Shown piece after piece: positions 1 through 7,704 of a stretch of DNA of 24,252 nucleotides. The stretch comes from SM23-28-2 sp964512285 (GTDB lineage Bacteria > Chloroflexota > Dehalococcoidia > SM23-28-2): positions 1-24,252 of the forward strand of contig CAZEJO010000030.1 in assembly GCA_964512285.1 (NCBI GenBank), in the 5' to 3' direction. The translations under genes were made by a program, and so were the position numbers. Numbering within the stretch: position 1 is the stretch's first letter; each line of letters opens with the position of its first letter. The notes under the pieces were generated by a model. That model was given only the letters and a program-made list of their open reading frames with translations. It did no database searches and was not told the origin of the DNA.

Positions 1-310
1 CGGCGACGCTTGCGGGCGTCGCACCTTCTGCAGCGAGCTCAGACTCGAGCTGCTCAAAGGAGATGCCCAGAAACGCGGCGAACTCCTCGCTGGCGCCTCC
101 GATGAACATCCCCTGCGGCCGGGCTCCAGGCGTGATATCGCCGGTGACTGGAGTACCTCCATTTGCGATAGAGGTCGCCGGGCTCGTCGCCGTCGGCGTC
201 GCATCGACGTCCGCTGACCCGCCGCCGCACGCCTGAGCGAGTATCACGACAGCCCCTATGGCAGCCGCAAACGCGATCACAGCACGCACTTGCCACGCTC
301 GGTTCATCAT
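1..310 (-). CDS. Lipoprotein-like secreted protein, 5' part only
   Basis: The gene runs off the left edge, so only about the first 103 residues are visible. Two consecutive ATG codons (308-310 and 305-307) follow a clear AAGGAG ribosome site 5 bases upstream of the first. The product begins with a short basic end and a hydrophobic stretch (about residues 8-26), then AQAC followed by glycines. This resembles a lipoprotein cleavage site, although the -3 residue is Ala rather than Leu. A Thr/Ala/Pro-rich linker comes next, then a segment reading FLGISFEQLESEL and GATPASVA. This looks like one unit of the short helical repeats seen in actinobacterial and Chloroflexota envelope proteins (family recall, not searched). 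It lies 49 bases after the MacB-type permease on the same strand and is probably the last gene of that operon. Its function is unknown. Confidence 0.7.
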   Translation of the reverse strand, partial: MMNRAWQVRAVIAFAAAIGAVVILAQACGGGSADVDATPTATSPATSIANGGTPVTGDITPGARPQGMFIGGASEEFAAFLGISFEQLESELAAEGATPASVA

Positions 311-359
311 GAGAACTCCTTTTCCCTTCGACAGGCCATTACTTCGCCGGATCCTCCGA

Positions 360-1607
360 TCACTCCGTCCGTAGCGCCTCGATCGGGTCGAGACGAGAGG
401 CCCGGAACGCCGGATAGATGCCGAAGAAGAGGCCGATGATTGCCGACACGCCGAGGGCGACGAAGATGCTCCACGGGGCCACCACCGTCGTCACCGGCGA
501 TCCAGTGCCGAAGTCCTGGCCGTTGGCGACTCGAGCGGCAGCGATTCCAGCAATGACGCCGGCTGCTCCACCCACGAGCGTCACGATAATCGCCTCGATG
601 ATGAACTGCAGGAGGATGTGGGTCCTGTTGGCGCCGACTGCCTTCCGGATGCCGATCTCACGTGTCCGCTCCGTGACGGATACCAGCATGATGTTCATGA
701 TGCCGATTCCCCCAACCACCAGCGAAACGCCAGCGATGGCGCCCAGGAGGATCGTCAGCGTTCGACTCACCTCCCTTGCTGTCGCCGTAAGGTCCTCCTG
801 AGTTTCCACAGTGAAGTCCTCGGTGTAGTCGTGGCGCTGGAGCAGGAGGACGTAAATATCGTCCTTTGCCTGGTCGACCTTGCTGCCCTGCGTAGCCTTG
901 ACGACGATCTGCCCGACATTCTCCTCCCCAGTCGGGTTGCGGCCGAAGGGTATCCGTGACTGAAACGTGGTCAGCGGTAGGATAATCTGCGTGTCGTCGT
1001 CACCGCTGCCGGCCGCGCCTCGTTTCTCCATAACACCGACCACGGTGAGATTCAGAGAAAACATCCCGAAGTTGAGCCGCACCTCCTGGCCAACCGCGTT
1101 CTCCGGCGTGTCGAAGAGATCCTCGGCCACCTGCGCGCCGAGGACGACGTTCGTAGCCTTTCGGCTCACATCGTCATCGATAAGGAACCTGCCGGCCTCG
1201 ACATCCCACTCACGAACGTAAGTGAAGTCTGGCTCGGTGGCGATCATGCTCGCTGAGGTGTTACGACCGTTGCCGACGAGCTGGTTCTCCATATCTAGCT
1301 TGAACTGGGAGACCACCGCATCCACGTACTGAAGACTCTCGATCGCGTCCGCGTCTTCGGTGGTGAGCGTCATCGCGCCGACGCTGAAGCGGCCACCCTG
1401 CTCGGTCACGCCTGGCTCGACGAAGACCAGGTTGCTGCCAAGGCCGCTGACCTCTTTGGTCACGCCCTGCTGCGCACCCTGGCCGGCGGCCATGAGGGCG
1501 ATCACAGCGCCCACGCCGATGACGATGCCCAGCATGGTGAGGCTGGTGCGGAGCTTGTTTGCGTTGAGCTGGGCAAGCGCCGTCTGGATGGTGTCGAAGA
1601 TGATCAT
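360..1607 (-). CDS. MacB/FtsX-type ABC transporter permease
   Basis: This 415-residue membrane protein has the MacB plan: one membrane segment near the N-terminus (about 21-42), a large extracytoplasmic MacB_PCD-type domain (about 45-280), then three segments (about 285-309, 333-357, 380-403) forming the FtsX domain. The conserved ERTREIGIRKAVGA segment after the second membrane helix (about 313-326) and the closing DPIEALR are typical of the family. MacB proteins are mechanotransmission exporters that do not pass substrate through the membrane but drive an adaptor. The ATP-binding domain, fused in proteobacterial MacB, is here a separate gene whose end overlaps this start by 4 bases (ATGA-type coupling). 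The upstream adaptor gene completes the tripartite set. The substrate cannot be read from the sequence; peptides, lipids or antibiotics are all known for relatives. Confidence 0.92.
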   Translation of the reverse strand: MIIFDTIQTALAQLNANKLRTSLTMLGIVIGVGAVIALMAAGQGAQQGVTKEVSGLGSNLVFVEPGVTEQGGRFSVGAMTLTTEDADAIESLQYVDAVVSQFKLDMENQLVGNGRNTSASMIATEPDFTYVREWDVEAGRFLIDDDVSRKATNVVLGAQVAEDLFDTPENAVGQEVRLNFGMFSLNLTVVGVMEKRGAAGSGDDDTQIILPLTTFQSRIPFGRNPTGEENVGQIVVKATQGSKVDQAKDDIYVLLLQRHDYTEDFTVETQEDLTATAREVSRTLTILLGAIAGVSLVVGGIGIMNIMLVSVTERTREIGIRKAVGANRTHILLQFIIEAIIVTLVGGAAGVIAGIAAARVANGQDFGTGSPVTTVVAPWSIFVALGVSAIIGLFFGIYPAFRASRLDPIEALRTE

Positions 1608-2332
1608 GCTGGCGCCTCCTTCTGCTCATCGATCGGCGCGAACCCCAGAACACCGGCGCCATCCGGTGGCGCGTCGGAGACGATGCGGCCGTCGCGCAGC
1701 TGGATCACGCGGCGCGTGTAGGCAGCTATCTCCGGCTCGTGGGTCACCACGACGATTGTCATGCCGCGCTCGGCGTTAAGCCGGGCGAACATCTCCATCA
1801 GCTCCGCCGAGGTCTTCGTATCGAGGGCGCCAGTCGGCTCATCGGCGAGGATCAGGGCGGGATTGGTCACCAGCGCCCGAGCGATGGAGACGCGTTGCTG
1901 CTCGCCGCCCGACAACTGCGTCGGCCGGTGACGGGCGCGATCGAGGAGGCCAACTTCGGCCAGGGCGTGCGCCGCCAGCTTTCGGCGGTGGTCCGCGCCC
2001 CGGTAGATGAGCGGCAGCTCAACCTGGGAAATCGCTGGCAGGCGCGGGAGCAGGTTGTACGACTGGAACACGAAGCCGATGCGCCGGCTGCGAACCCTGG
2101 CGAGCTGGGCCTCGCTCAGCCGGCGCACATCGTGCCCTTCCAGTTCGTACGAGCCGCGCGTGGGCTTGTCCAGACAGCCCAGGATGTGCATCAGTGTTGA
2201 CTTGCCGGACCCAGACGCTCCCACGATGGCCAGGAACTCGCCGCGTTCGATGTCCAAGTCGATGCCCTGGAGCGCGGGGACGGGCACGTCGCCGGCGCGG
2301 TAGACCTTGATGATGCCACGCAGGCGGATCAT
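1604..2332 (-). CDS. MacB/LolD-type ABC transporter ATP-binding protein
   Basis: This 242-residue nucleotide-binding subunit has all ATPase motifs intact: Walker A GASGSGKST (38-46), Q-loop Gln90, signature LSGGEQQR (140-147), Walker B ILADEP with catalytic Glu165, and switch His198. The overall pattern (RRIGFVFQSYNLLP, DEPTGALDTKTS, VVVTHEPEIA) is that of the MacB/LolD/FtsE branch. It acts on the cytoplasmic face with the FtsX-type permease. Its start overlaps the end of the adaptor gene by 4 bases and its end overlaps the permease start by 4 bases, so all three proteins are very probably translationally coupled at fixed ratio. The C-terminal 20 or so residues after the conserved domain are family-variable. 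Confidence 0.95.
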   Translation of the reverse strand: MIRLRGIIKVYRAGDVPVPALQGIDLDIERGEFLAIVGASGSGKSTLMHILGCLDKPTRGSYELEGHDVRRLSEAQLARVRSRRIGFVFQSYNLLPRLPAISQVELPLIYRGADHRRKLAAHALAEVGLLDRARHRPTQLSGGEQQRVSIARALVTNPALILADEPTGALDTKTSAELMEMFARLNAERGMTIVVVTHEPEIAAYTRRVIQLRDGRIVSDAPPDGAGVLGFAPIDEQKEAPA

Positions 2333-4638
2333 GGTGCGCTTCCTCCCGGACCGATGAAGACTGGGCCGCCGCCCTCAGAGATCCCTCCCTCGCGGAACTC
2401 CATGTGGAACCCGGGGCCCGTGGTCGTCTGTTCCGACGCTGCCGTCGCCGTCCGGCTGGGGATTATGATCGTCTGCCCCTCCTCCAGGCCTTCTGTGATC
2501 TCCGTGTTCATCCCATCGGTGAGTCCCGTCTGGACGACCACCCTCTCGGTCGAGCCGTCGTCATTCTGGACCTCGACCACGCTTTGGAAGCCCTCGCTTT
2601 GGATAGCCTGGGCGGGAACTAGGAGCACGTCCTGGGCTTGATCCACTATGATCGTCACCGAGGCGTTCATGCCCGGCAGTGGTTTTTCTTCAGTTTCCAT
2701 GCGGGCAGCGAACCGCTTGAGGGCCTCCGCCGGAATGTCTTCTGTGCCAGGAATGCCAGCCTGCGGCGACGCGCTGCCAGCCTGCGGCGACGCGCTGCCA
2801 GCCTGCGGCGACGCGCTGCCAGCCGGCACCTCGCCCGACTGCGCTCTGGCAGCGAAGGCGGATCCCACGCTCTGAATGGTAGCCTGCACCTCGTATATAA
2901 CGACACCCTGGGTGGTGGTCGGACTGCTCCCGACCGAGTCGATCACCAACGGGAACTGGCTATCCCCCAGCGCGTCGAAGGTAGCATAGCCCGACTGGCC
3001 GGCCTCAACGTCCGGCCGGTCGGATTCGCTGACCGTCAGGTCGAGGCCAAGGGCATCCGGCGTGTGGAGAACAATTGCTGCTGCACCGGCTCCGCTAACC
3101 TCTTGGCCTACCTCGATGTCGAGTGACGCCACGGTGCCGTCGAACGGCGCGATGATCTTCACGCTCTCGAGGTTATCGCGCGCTCGCTTAACCGATAGTT
3201 CAGCCTGCCTCACCTGATCGCGCTGGAGTTCAATGTCCAACGAGTCGGTGCCGGCGTAAACGTCGTCCCACTTCGCCTGCGCCACAACGAGCGCGGCGGC
3301 GGCCTGGTCGAGTTTGCTCTGCGCCTCCTTCAGGTCGTCCTGCGTTGGCCCTGCCTTGAGTTCCGCCAGCTTCTCCTCCGCCTCATCGAGCGAGAGCTGC
3401 GCTTCTCCCACCGCAACATCCGCCGCAGCGATCTCCGCACTGCTGGGCCCCTTCTTTGCCTCCTCGAGATCATCTTCCGCCGCTTTGATGTCCGCTTCCG
3501 CTGAGAGAACAGCGCCAGCGCTGCTGTTCTTCGATGCCAGCGCGCTCTTGTAGGAAGAGTTGGCGGAGATGAGAGAGGTGGCGGCTGAGATGATGTCTGG
3601 GCCGGTCTCCTGCTGGGCGTTCGTCCCAGTGTCTTCCTCCGTGGGCTCCTCCGTGGGTTCCGCCGTGGGTTCCGCCGTGGGCTCTGGCTCGATGTTTTGC
3701 TGCGCGGCGTACAGCCACACGTCCTCCGAGTCGGCACCGTCCTGCACGTCGTCGCGTTCGACGCCCGCCGCGGTGAACTCGTCGAGCATTGACTCACTCA
3801 GCCTGCTTAACTGGGTGTTCGTCAAGGGAACGTGCAAGTAGTTGCAGACGGCGGTGAGGTGGCCGTCCGTGTCGCAGTAGGTATCAAAGGCCTGCAAGAA
3901 AGATGCCTCGGCCAACGTAAGGCTAGTGGCGGCGTTGTCGACCGCACGCTTGGCGTCCGCCAGCGCGTCCTTCGCCTTCTCCACAGCCTCTTCGGCGGCG
4001 GCGATCGCATCGTCGCTTGCTGAATACACGTTGCTGCGCGACTCCTCCGCCTTGGCTAGCTGCGACTCCGCGGAAGCCACGGCCAACTCAGCCGAGAGCA
4101 ATTCACTTTCGGAAGACCCGTCCAGCAGATCCTGCAGGGCGCTCTCGGCCTCATCATAGTTCGCCTGCGCCTGCAAGAGATTCTGATCGGCCGATGCGAG
4201 GTCGGACTCACTAGCGCCCTCGAGGAGCTCGTCCAGCTTTTCCTGAGCGGAGGCAAGGTTCACCTCCGCAGTTGACAAAGTGCCCTCAAGGTCTTCGTCC
4301 GGCTCTATCTCGGCGAGCAAGTCTCCCTGCTTGACCTCCTGCTCAAGGGTGACGTTCACGGTCGTGACAACTCCGGACACGTCGAACGAAAGCTCTGCCG
4401 TTGACTGAGCGACGGCGGTGCCGCTGGTGCTGAGCGTCTTTGTGATGGAGCCTCGCTCCACCGTCGCCGTCTGGGTTCCCCCCGCTGACGAACCCCCGTC
4501 GCTCAGGACCAGGGCCCAGAGCGCGTAGGCACCGGCCGCGATCAGCACTGCGAGCACCCCTACGATAATGACGCGGTTGCGCCAACGATGTTCGCTCTCC
4601 TCCAGCAGATCACCGTAGTCGTCCACTGTTTCACTCAT
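2329..4638 (-). CDS. HlyD/MacA-family membrane adaptor with long coiled coil and low-complexity inserts
   Basis: The 769-residue product is much longer than typical MacA (about 370). It has one membrane anchor (about 22-45) and a split biotinyl-lipoyl-like barrel: first half about 85-115, second half about 493-522 with APFDGTVASLDIEVGQEV. Between the halves lie two long Ala/Glu/Leu-rich coiled-coil stretches (about 122-248 and 360-492). They are separated by a small domain with two Cys (255 and 265), probably a disulfide, and an acidic EPTAEPTAEPTEE run (317-334). The C-terminal part has a beta-barrel, a 7-residue SASPQAG-type repeat (607-628), and a membrane-proximal domain. A GGAGG ribosome site lies 10 bases before ATG. 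The coupled ABC genes follow, so this is the adaptor of a MacAB-like exporter. In a single-membrane cell it would not reach an outer-membrane channel, and the long hairpin may instead span the cell wall (inference). Confidence 0.9.
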   Translation of the reverse strand: MSETVDDYGDLLEESEHRWRNRVIIVGVLAVLIAAGAYALWALVLSDGGSSAGGTQTATVERGSITKTLSTSGTAVAQSTAELSFDVSGVVTTVNVTLEQEVKQGDLLAEIEPDEDLEGTLSTAEVNLASAQEKLDELLEGASESDLASADQNLLQAQANYDEAESALQDLLDGSSESELLSAELAVASAESQLAKAEESRSNVYSASDDAIAAAEEAVEKAKDALADAKRAVDNAATSLTLAEASFLQAFDTYCDTDGHLTAVCNYLHVPLTNTQLSRLSESMLDEFTAAGVERDDVQDGADSEDVWLYAAQQNIEPEPTAEPTAEPTEEPTEEDTGTNAQQETGPDIISAATSLISANSSYKSALASKNSSAGAVLSAEADIKAAEDDLEEAKKGPSSAEIAAADVAVGEAQLSLDEAEEKLAELKAGPTQDDLKEAQSKLDQAAAALVVAQAKWDDVYAGTDSLDIELQRDQVRQAELSVKRARDNLESVKIIAPFDGTVASLDIEVGQEVSGAGAAAIVLHTPDALGLDLTVSESDRPDVEAGQSGYATFDALGDSQFPLVIDSVGSSPTTTQGVVIYEVQATIQSVGSAFAARAQSGEVPAGSASPQAGSASPQAGSASPQAGIPGTEDIPAEALKRFAARMETEEKPLPGMNASVTIIVDQAQDVLLVPAQAIQSEGFQSVVEVQNDDGSTERVVVQTGLTDGMNTEITEGLEEGQTIIIPSRTATAASEQTTTGPGFHMEFREGGISEGGGPVFIGPGGSAP
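2755..2823 (-). repeat. In-frame tandem repeat, three 21-base units
   Basis: Three identical 21-base copies (2755-2775, 2776-2796, 2797-2817) and the start of a fourth lie inside the adaptor gene. Each adds a seven-residue Ala-Gly-Ser-Ala-Ser-Pro-Gln unit. Because the unit is a multiple of three, copy-number change would lengthen a flexible linker without breaking the frame. Identity at the base level suggests recent duplication. Confidence 0.9.
3636..3683 (-). repeat. In-frame 12-base tandem repeat coding EPT[A/E]
   Basis: Four near-identical 12-base units (3636-3647, 3648-3659, 3660-3671, 3672-3683) encode an acidic Glu-Pro-Thr-Ala/Glu run between the two coiled coils of the adaptor protein. 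They differ at one or two positions each. The run is probably an extended spacer. Confidence 0.8.
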
Positions 4639-4765
4639 CGTCGATCCGCCTCCCTGTATTTACCTTGTGGTGTGTCAGTTCTCCATTCGTTTCTCGCGGG
4701 TCAAGCAGGCCACAGATGATGCCCCACGCTTGTAGATGAGGGTCTATTTATATCGCATCGAAGCT

Positions 4766-5956
4766 CTATTCGGGCCACTCCGCTAGGGTGGCCTCCAGCG
4801 ATAGCTCCCGTCCGTCGCGGAGGATCTGTAGTTCCACCGTGTCGCCCGGCTTTTTTTGACTGTCCAGATAGCCAGCCAAGTCTTCGACGCTGGCCACGCT
4901 CTGCCCATCAACCGCGACGATGACATCGCCGCCGCCGGGAAGGGACGAGCTTCGGGTCGCCTGGGCCTCCGAAGCGAACGCCCCCTGCAGGCCGACACGC
5001 TCGGCAGGGCTATTCGCCGCCACGAAGCTCACATACACCCCGGCGTCCACTGGCAGGTCGATGTCCTGAGCCAGAGCCGGCGTGATCTCCTGCCCTGCTA
5101 TCCCCAGCCAGGGGTGGCTCACCGTCTCCCCGGCGAGCATGTCTTGCAGGAACTGTTCAGCCGTATTGATGGGCACGGCAAAGGCGACACCCACATTGAC
5201 CCTATCCCCTGTGGGGTTCTCCAACAGGGTGTTGATGCCGATGACTTCTCCCCGACAGTCGAGCAAGGGCCCACCGGAGTTGCCAGGGTTCACCGCCGTA
5301 TCGGTCTGAATCATGTTGCGAATGGGCCGAGTACCATCCTCCGATGCATACGTGCGATCCAGGGCGCTGACGATCCCCTGGGTGAGCGTCCCCTCTAGAT
5401 TGAAGGGGCTGCCGATAGCCAGGACAGGATCGCCGACCTGAATGGCGTCCGAATCGCCGAGGGGAGCGGGGGTGAGTTCTTCATCGGACACATCGGCCCG
5501 GATGACCGCCAGGTCGTTGCCGGGATCGCCGCCTACCACTTGGGCCGAGACCGTCGTCTCATCCGCAAATCTAACCTCCAGATTGTCGGCGTCGGCGATG
5601 ACGTGATAGTTGGTGAGAATGAAGCCCTGCTCATCGATGATGATCCCGCTGCCCGACCCCTCCGCTGGCGACCCGAAAGGGCTTCGGGCACTCACCGTGC
5701 TGGTGATCTCGACTACCGCCGGCCGGAGCTGCTCATAGACCTCCGCGGCGGAAAGACAAGCAGAACTGAGAGACGCCTGGCCAGAGGAGCTCTCACCGGC
5801 AGCAGGAGTCGGTGTAGAGTTGGCAGCGGCAGAGACCTCGGCGGCCGGCTGCGCCTCCCCACCACCATCCGGCCAGAACTGAACTGCCGCGATGGCGACC
5901 CCGGCACCCAGCAGGGCACTGACCACGGCCGCCGTAAGTATGCTTCGCAAGTGCAT
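4766..5956 (-). CDS. htrA: HtrA/DegP-family membrane-anchored serine protease with one PDZ domain
   Basis: This 396-residue S1C serine protease has an N-terminal signal anchor (about 5-27), a low-complexity Ser/Ala/Pro linker, a trypsin-like domain with the full triad, and one C-terminal PDZ domain (about 280-393). The triad is His118 in NYHVIAD, Asp148 in GNDLAVI and Ser227 in GNSGGPL. Cys67 and Cys234 may form a disulfide. HtrA proteins degrade or refold damaged proteins outside the membrane. A GGAG site lies 6 bases before the ATG. The MacAB-like exporter follows 127 bases downstream on the same strand, and a decayed histidine kinase lies directly upstream. This recalls the kinase-HtrA gene order known for mycobacterial MprB-PepD. 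Envelope-stress quality control is the likely role. Confidence 0.95.
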   Translation of the reverse strand: MHLRSILTAAVVSALLGAGVAIAAVQFWPDGGGEAQPAAEVSAAANSTPTPAAGESSSGQASLSSACLSAAEVYEQLRPAVVEITSTVSARSPFGSPAEGSGSGIIIDEQGFILTNYHVIADADNLEVRFADETTVSAQVVGGDPGNDLAVIRADVSDEELTPAPLGDSDAIQVGDPVLAIGSPFNLEGTLTQGIVSALDRTYASEDGTRPIRNMIQTDTAVNPGNSGGPLLDCRGEVIGINTLLENPTGDRVNVGVAFAVPINTAEQFLQDMLAGETVSHPWLGIAGQEITPALAQDIDLPVDAGVYVSFVAANSPAERVGLQGAFASEAQATRSSSLPGGGDVIVAVDGQSVASVEDLAGYLDSQKKPGDTVELQILRDGRELSLEATLAEWPE

Positions 5957-6095
5957 GGCTATCTCCTTCCGAAATGAATCTCGCTATTCGAATCAGGGAG
6001 CAGCATCGGGTGCCTCCTTGGGACTTTTCTACCCGATAGGATCGCTCGAAGATGTACGACAGGTTCTCGGAGGAAATGCCCGGCCCAATTTTGCT
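5957..6095 (-). pseudogene. Remnant of a sensor histidine kinase C-terminus (ATP-binding domain)
   Basis: On the minus strand, 6012-6089 translates to IGPGISSENLSYIFER followed by SYRVEKSQGGT. This matches the G1/F/G2-box pattern of HATPase_c histidine kinases (consensus D-x-G-x-GI...L..IFERFYR...K...GGTGLGL). The continuation towards 5960 still contains IARFISE, where kinases have an A-I-A-x-x-I-V-E stretch, but the GLGL core is disrupted by about two extra residues. Upstream of 6095 no H-box or N-box can be recognised, and no start codon with ribosome site opens this frame. It is therefore a fragment, not a gene. The remnant ends inside the ribosome-binding region of htrA, so the htrA leader has evolved from kinase coding sequence. 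Confidence 0.6.
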
Positions 6096-6400
6096 CCACC
6101 ACTTCCCATCACTTCCCATTACTGTCGAGGTTAAGCCACCAACCTTAAAACCGCATTGGAAAAACATTAGAATTTCCTAACACTGGGGCAGAATCTACCT
6201 AACGTTTTCCTTCGACGCCGTCGACGATAGCCTGCGCTCCGGCGCGGCCTCGAGCGGGAGACGGGGCTAGTTGCTAGCCCCTTAGATTCGAAAATCGGGG
6301 GGAAACCGGCGTGAGATCGGGGTGATCTCAGGCTTGGCCACAACTAGTGCAGCGGATGCTGTCTCTGGCCAGGCTCGGCACCCGAGCCAGCCTCGACTTC
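6096..6400. other. Gene-free stretch with AT-rich island and two hairpins
   Basis: No convincing gene. Positions about 6140-6190 are unusually AT-rich for the window and include TTAG-AATTTC-CTAA (6167-6180), a possible upstream region for htrA, though no clear paired promoter boxes were found. Two perfect inverted repeats follow: GGGGCTAG-TTG-CTAGCCCC (6263-6281) and TGAGATC-GGGGT-GATCTCA (6312-6330). Both lie downstream of the small minus-strand gene ending at 6401. Confidence 0.5.
6263..6330 (-). terminator. Two adjacent perfect hairpins downstream of the small CCGxxGEPGC gene
   Basis: The hairpin at 6312-6330 has a 7-bp stem and 5-base loop. The hairpin at 6263-6281 has an 8-bp stem and 3-base loop. 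On the minus strand they lie 71 and 120 bases past the stop codon at 6401-6403. Neither has a proper T-run (the first is followed by a short TTTCCCC), so a termination role is only suggested; they could also be protein-binding palindromes. Confidence 0.3.
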
Positions 6401-6544
6401 TCAGCAGCCGGGCTCGCCAGGGTGTCCACAGCACGTGCTGCGGTTGCGAAGCTTAATCCAGTTGTTGACGAGGAGGCGTTGCACCTTGCGGCTCAGCGGC
6501 ATAGGAGCCTTCAGGTTTGTGAATACCGCTCGCAAGTCAGGCAT
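6401..6544 (-). CDS. Small basic protein with C-terminal CCGHPGEPGC motif
   Basis: A 47-residue product opens at ATG 6542-6544 behind an excellent ribosome site (GAGGAG, 6 bases upstream); longer in-frame starts lack one. The N-terminal half is unremarkable and hydrophobic/basic, the middle (LVNNWIKLRNR) is a basic, Trp-containing amphipathic segment, and the protein ends in STCCGHPGEPGC directly at the stop codon. Three cysteines, one histidine and three glycines in ten terminal residues suggest metal binding or a redox/thioether-type tail (inference). I recall similar short proteins ending in CCG-x-x-GEPGC from Chloroflexota genomes, always unannotated, but I cannot search. It stands alone between the kinase remnant and degV, with its own likely promoter. 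Function unknown. Confidence 0.7.
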   Translation of the reverse strand: MPDLRAVFTNLKAPMPLSRKVQRLLVNNWIKLRNRSTCCGHPGEPGC

Positions 6545-6591
6545 GGTCAACTCCTCACCCGGCGCCTCTGGTCCGGCAGAGTCCTGCTTCG

Positions 6592-6621
6592 ATTTTAGCG
6601 CTGCTCCCCAGCCACGGTCAC
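6592..6621 (-). promoter_or_regulatory. Possible sigma-70-type promoter for the small CCGxxGEPGC gene
   Basis: Reading the minus strand, GTGACC (6621-6616) and TAAAAT (6597-6592) are separated by 18 bases. They match the -35 box at four and the -10 box at five of six positions. The predicted start near 6585 would give a leader of about 40 bases before the ATG at 6544. Confidence 0.35.
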
Positions 6622-6825
6622 GTGCTCGCTCCACAACTTGACAGCGTTCGCTCTCTTGGCCCCTCTGAGGATTCGGAATGAGGCTATGAAGGATGCGACC
6701 CCTTGCCAGACCTGGCGCTTGCGATTAGGATCTGAGCACCACCGAAATGGCACGCAGGATAGTGACTACCAGCGGTAGTAGGCCGGTTTGCTCGTGGAGA
6801 CTCACGCCACGCTTCGAAGAAATGG

Positions 6826-7701
6826 GTGACAGCCGTGGACCCCTTTGCCATCGTCTGCGATAGTAGCCACGACCTGCCGCCGGCGGTCGCGAAGAATCTT
6901 CGCCTCACGGTGATCCCCTATACTATTAACTTCGGCGCGGACAGCAGCCTCGATGACGGTGTTATGTCGCTGGAGGACTTCGCCGAACTGCTAGACCGAT
7001 ACGAGAAAGGCAAAGGATATCCCACTACAGCGGCGCCCGCTCCCTCTCGCTTCGTGGAGGCTTTCCTGTCCCATGTGAAGCAAGGCTTATCGCAGATTCT
7101 CACCGTCACCATCTCTTCCAAGCTTAGCAAGACATATGATGCCGCCGTCCAAGCCGCGAGCATCGTCAAGGAAGAATATCCCGATTCAGCCATCGAGGTG
7201 GTGGACTCCCTTAATGTCTCGATGGCGGAGGGCAAGCTTGTTCTGGAAGCGGCTCGTGCGCGCGATCTCGGCTGTCCGCTCCAGGAGGCCAAGCGCCTTG
7301 TGGAGGAGATGAGGGCGCGTGTGCGCATCTTGGCGGCCCTGGATACCACGAAATACCTAGCGAAGAGCGGACGGGCCGGCCGCTTTCAGCACATGCTCGG
7401 CACTGTCCTGCGGATCAAACCAATCATCACCGCCAAGCATGGGACTACGGCCCTGTACGCCAGAGTGGCGGGGCGCATGGAAAGGGCTGTGGATCGCATC
7501 GTTGACGAAGTGCAGCGAACCTACAAATCAGGCGTGGTTTGGGTAGTCGAGGGAATAGCTCCTGACCTCAGAGAGATGCTCATCAGCGGGCTGCGTGAAA
7601 GGGTGGGCCTCAGCAGGGAGCAGATCTTGGAGACCAGGATGACGTCCACCTTCATGGTGCATCTCGGCAGGCGAGTGGTGGGCGTAGTATGGGAGGAGTA
7701 G
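6826..7701 (+). CDS. degV: DegV family fatty-acid-binding protein
   Basis: The 291-residue product has the DegV fold signatures: N-terminal VCDSSHDLP (10-18) in place of the usual TDS-x-x-DLP, the TTAAPAPSRF segment (67-76), TVTISSKLSKTYDAA (93-107), VVDSLNVSMAEG (125-136) and the KYLAKSGRAGRF region (176-187). DegV/FakB proteins bind a fatty acid and present it to a fatty-acid kinase (FakA) so that exogenous or recycled acyl chains enter phospholipid synthesis. No fakA is in the window. The start is uncertain: GTG 6826 or GTG 6835, both with weak ribosome sites. The heliorhodopsin gene begins three bases after this stop, and its ribosome site lies in the last degV codons, so the two are translationally coupled. 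Confidence 0.92.
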   Translation: MTAVDPFAIVCDSSHDLPPAVAKNLRLTVIPYTINFGADSSLDDGVMSLEDFAELLDRYEKGKGYPTTAAPAPSRFVEAFLSHVKQGLSQILTVTISSKLSKTYDAAVQAASIVKEEYPDSAIEVVDSLNVSMAEGKLVLEAARARDLGCPLQEAKRLVEEMRARVRILAALDTTKYLAKSGRAGRFQHMLGTVLRIKPIITAKHGTTALYARVAGRMERAVDRIVDEVQRTYKSGVVWVVEGIAPDLREMLISGLRERVGLSREQILETRMTSTFMVHLGRRVVGVVWEE

Positions 7702-7704
7702 TCG

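Noticed and set aside
2755..2823. CRISPR-like repeats
   Set aside because: Units are directly adjacent without spacers and in frame within a gene.
5793..6167. Open frame of 124 codons on the minus strand covering the kinase-like segment
   Set aside because: No ribosome site, no upstream kinase domains, and its second half is out of frame with the real htrA start; only the short segment before htrA resembles a kinase.
6638..6643. Perfect TTGACA as -35 box on the plus strand for degV
   Set aside because: No -10-like sequence at 16-19 bases downstream, and the degV start is about 180 bases away.
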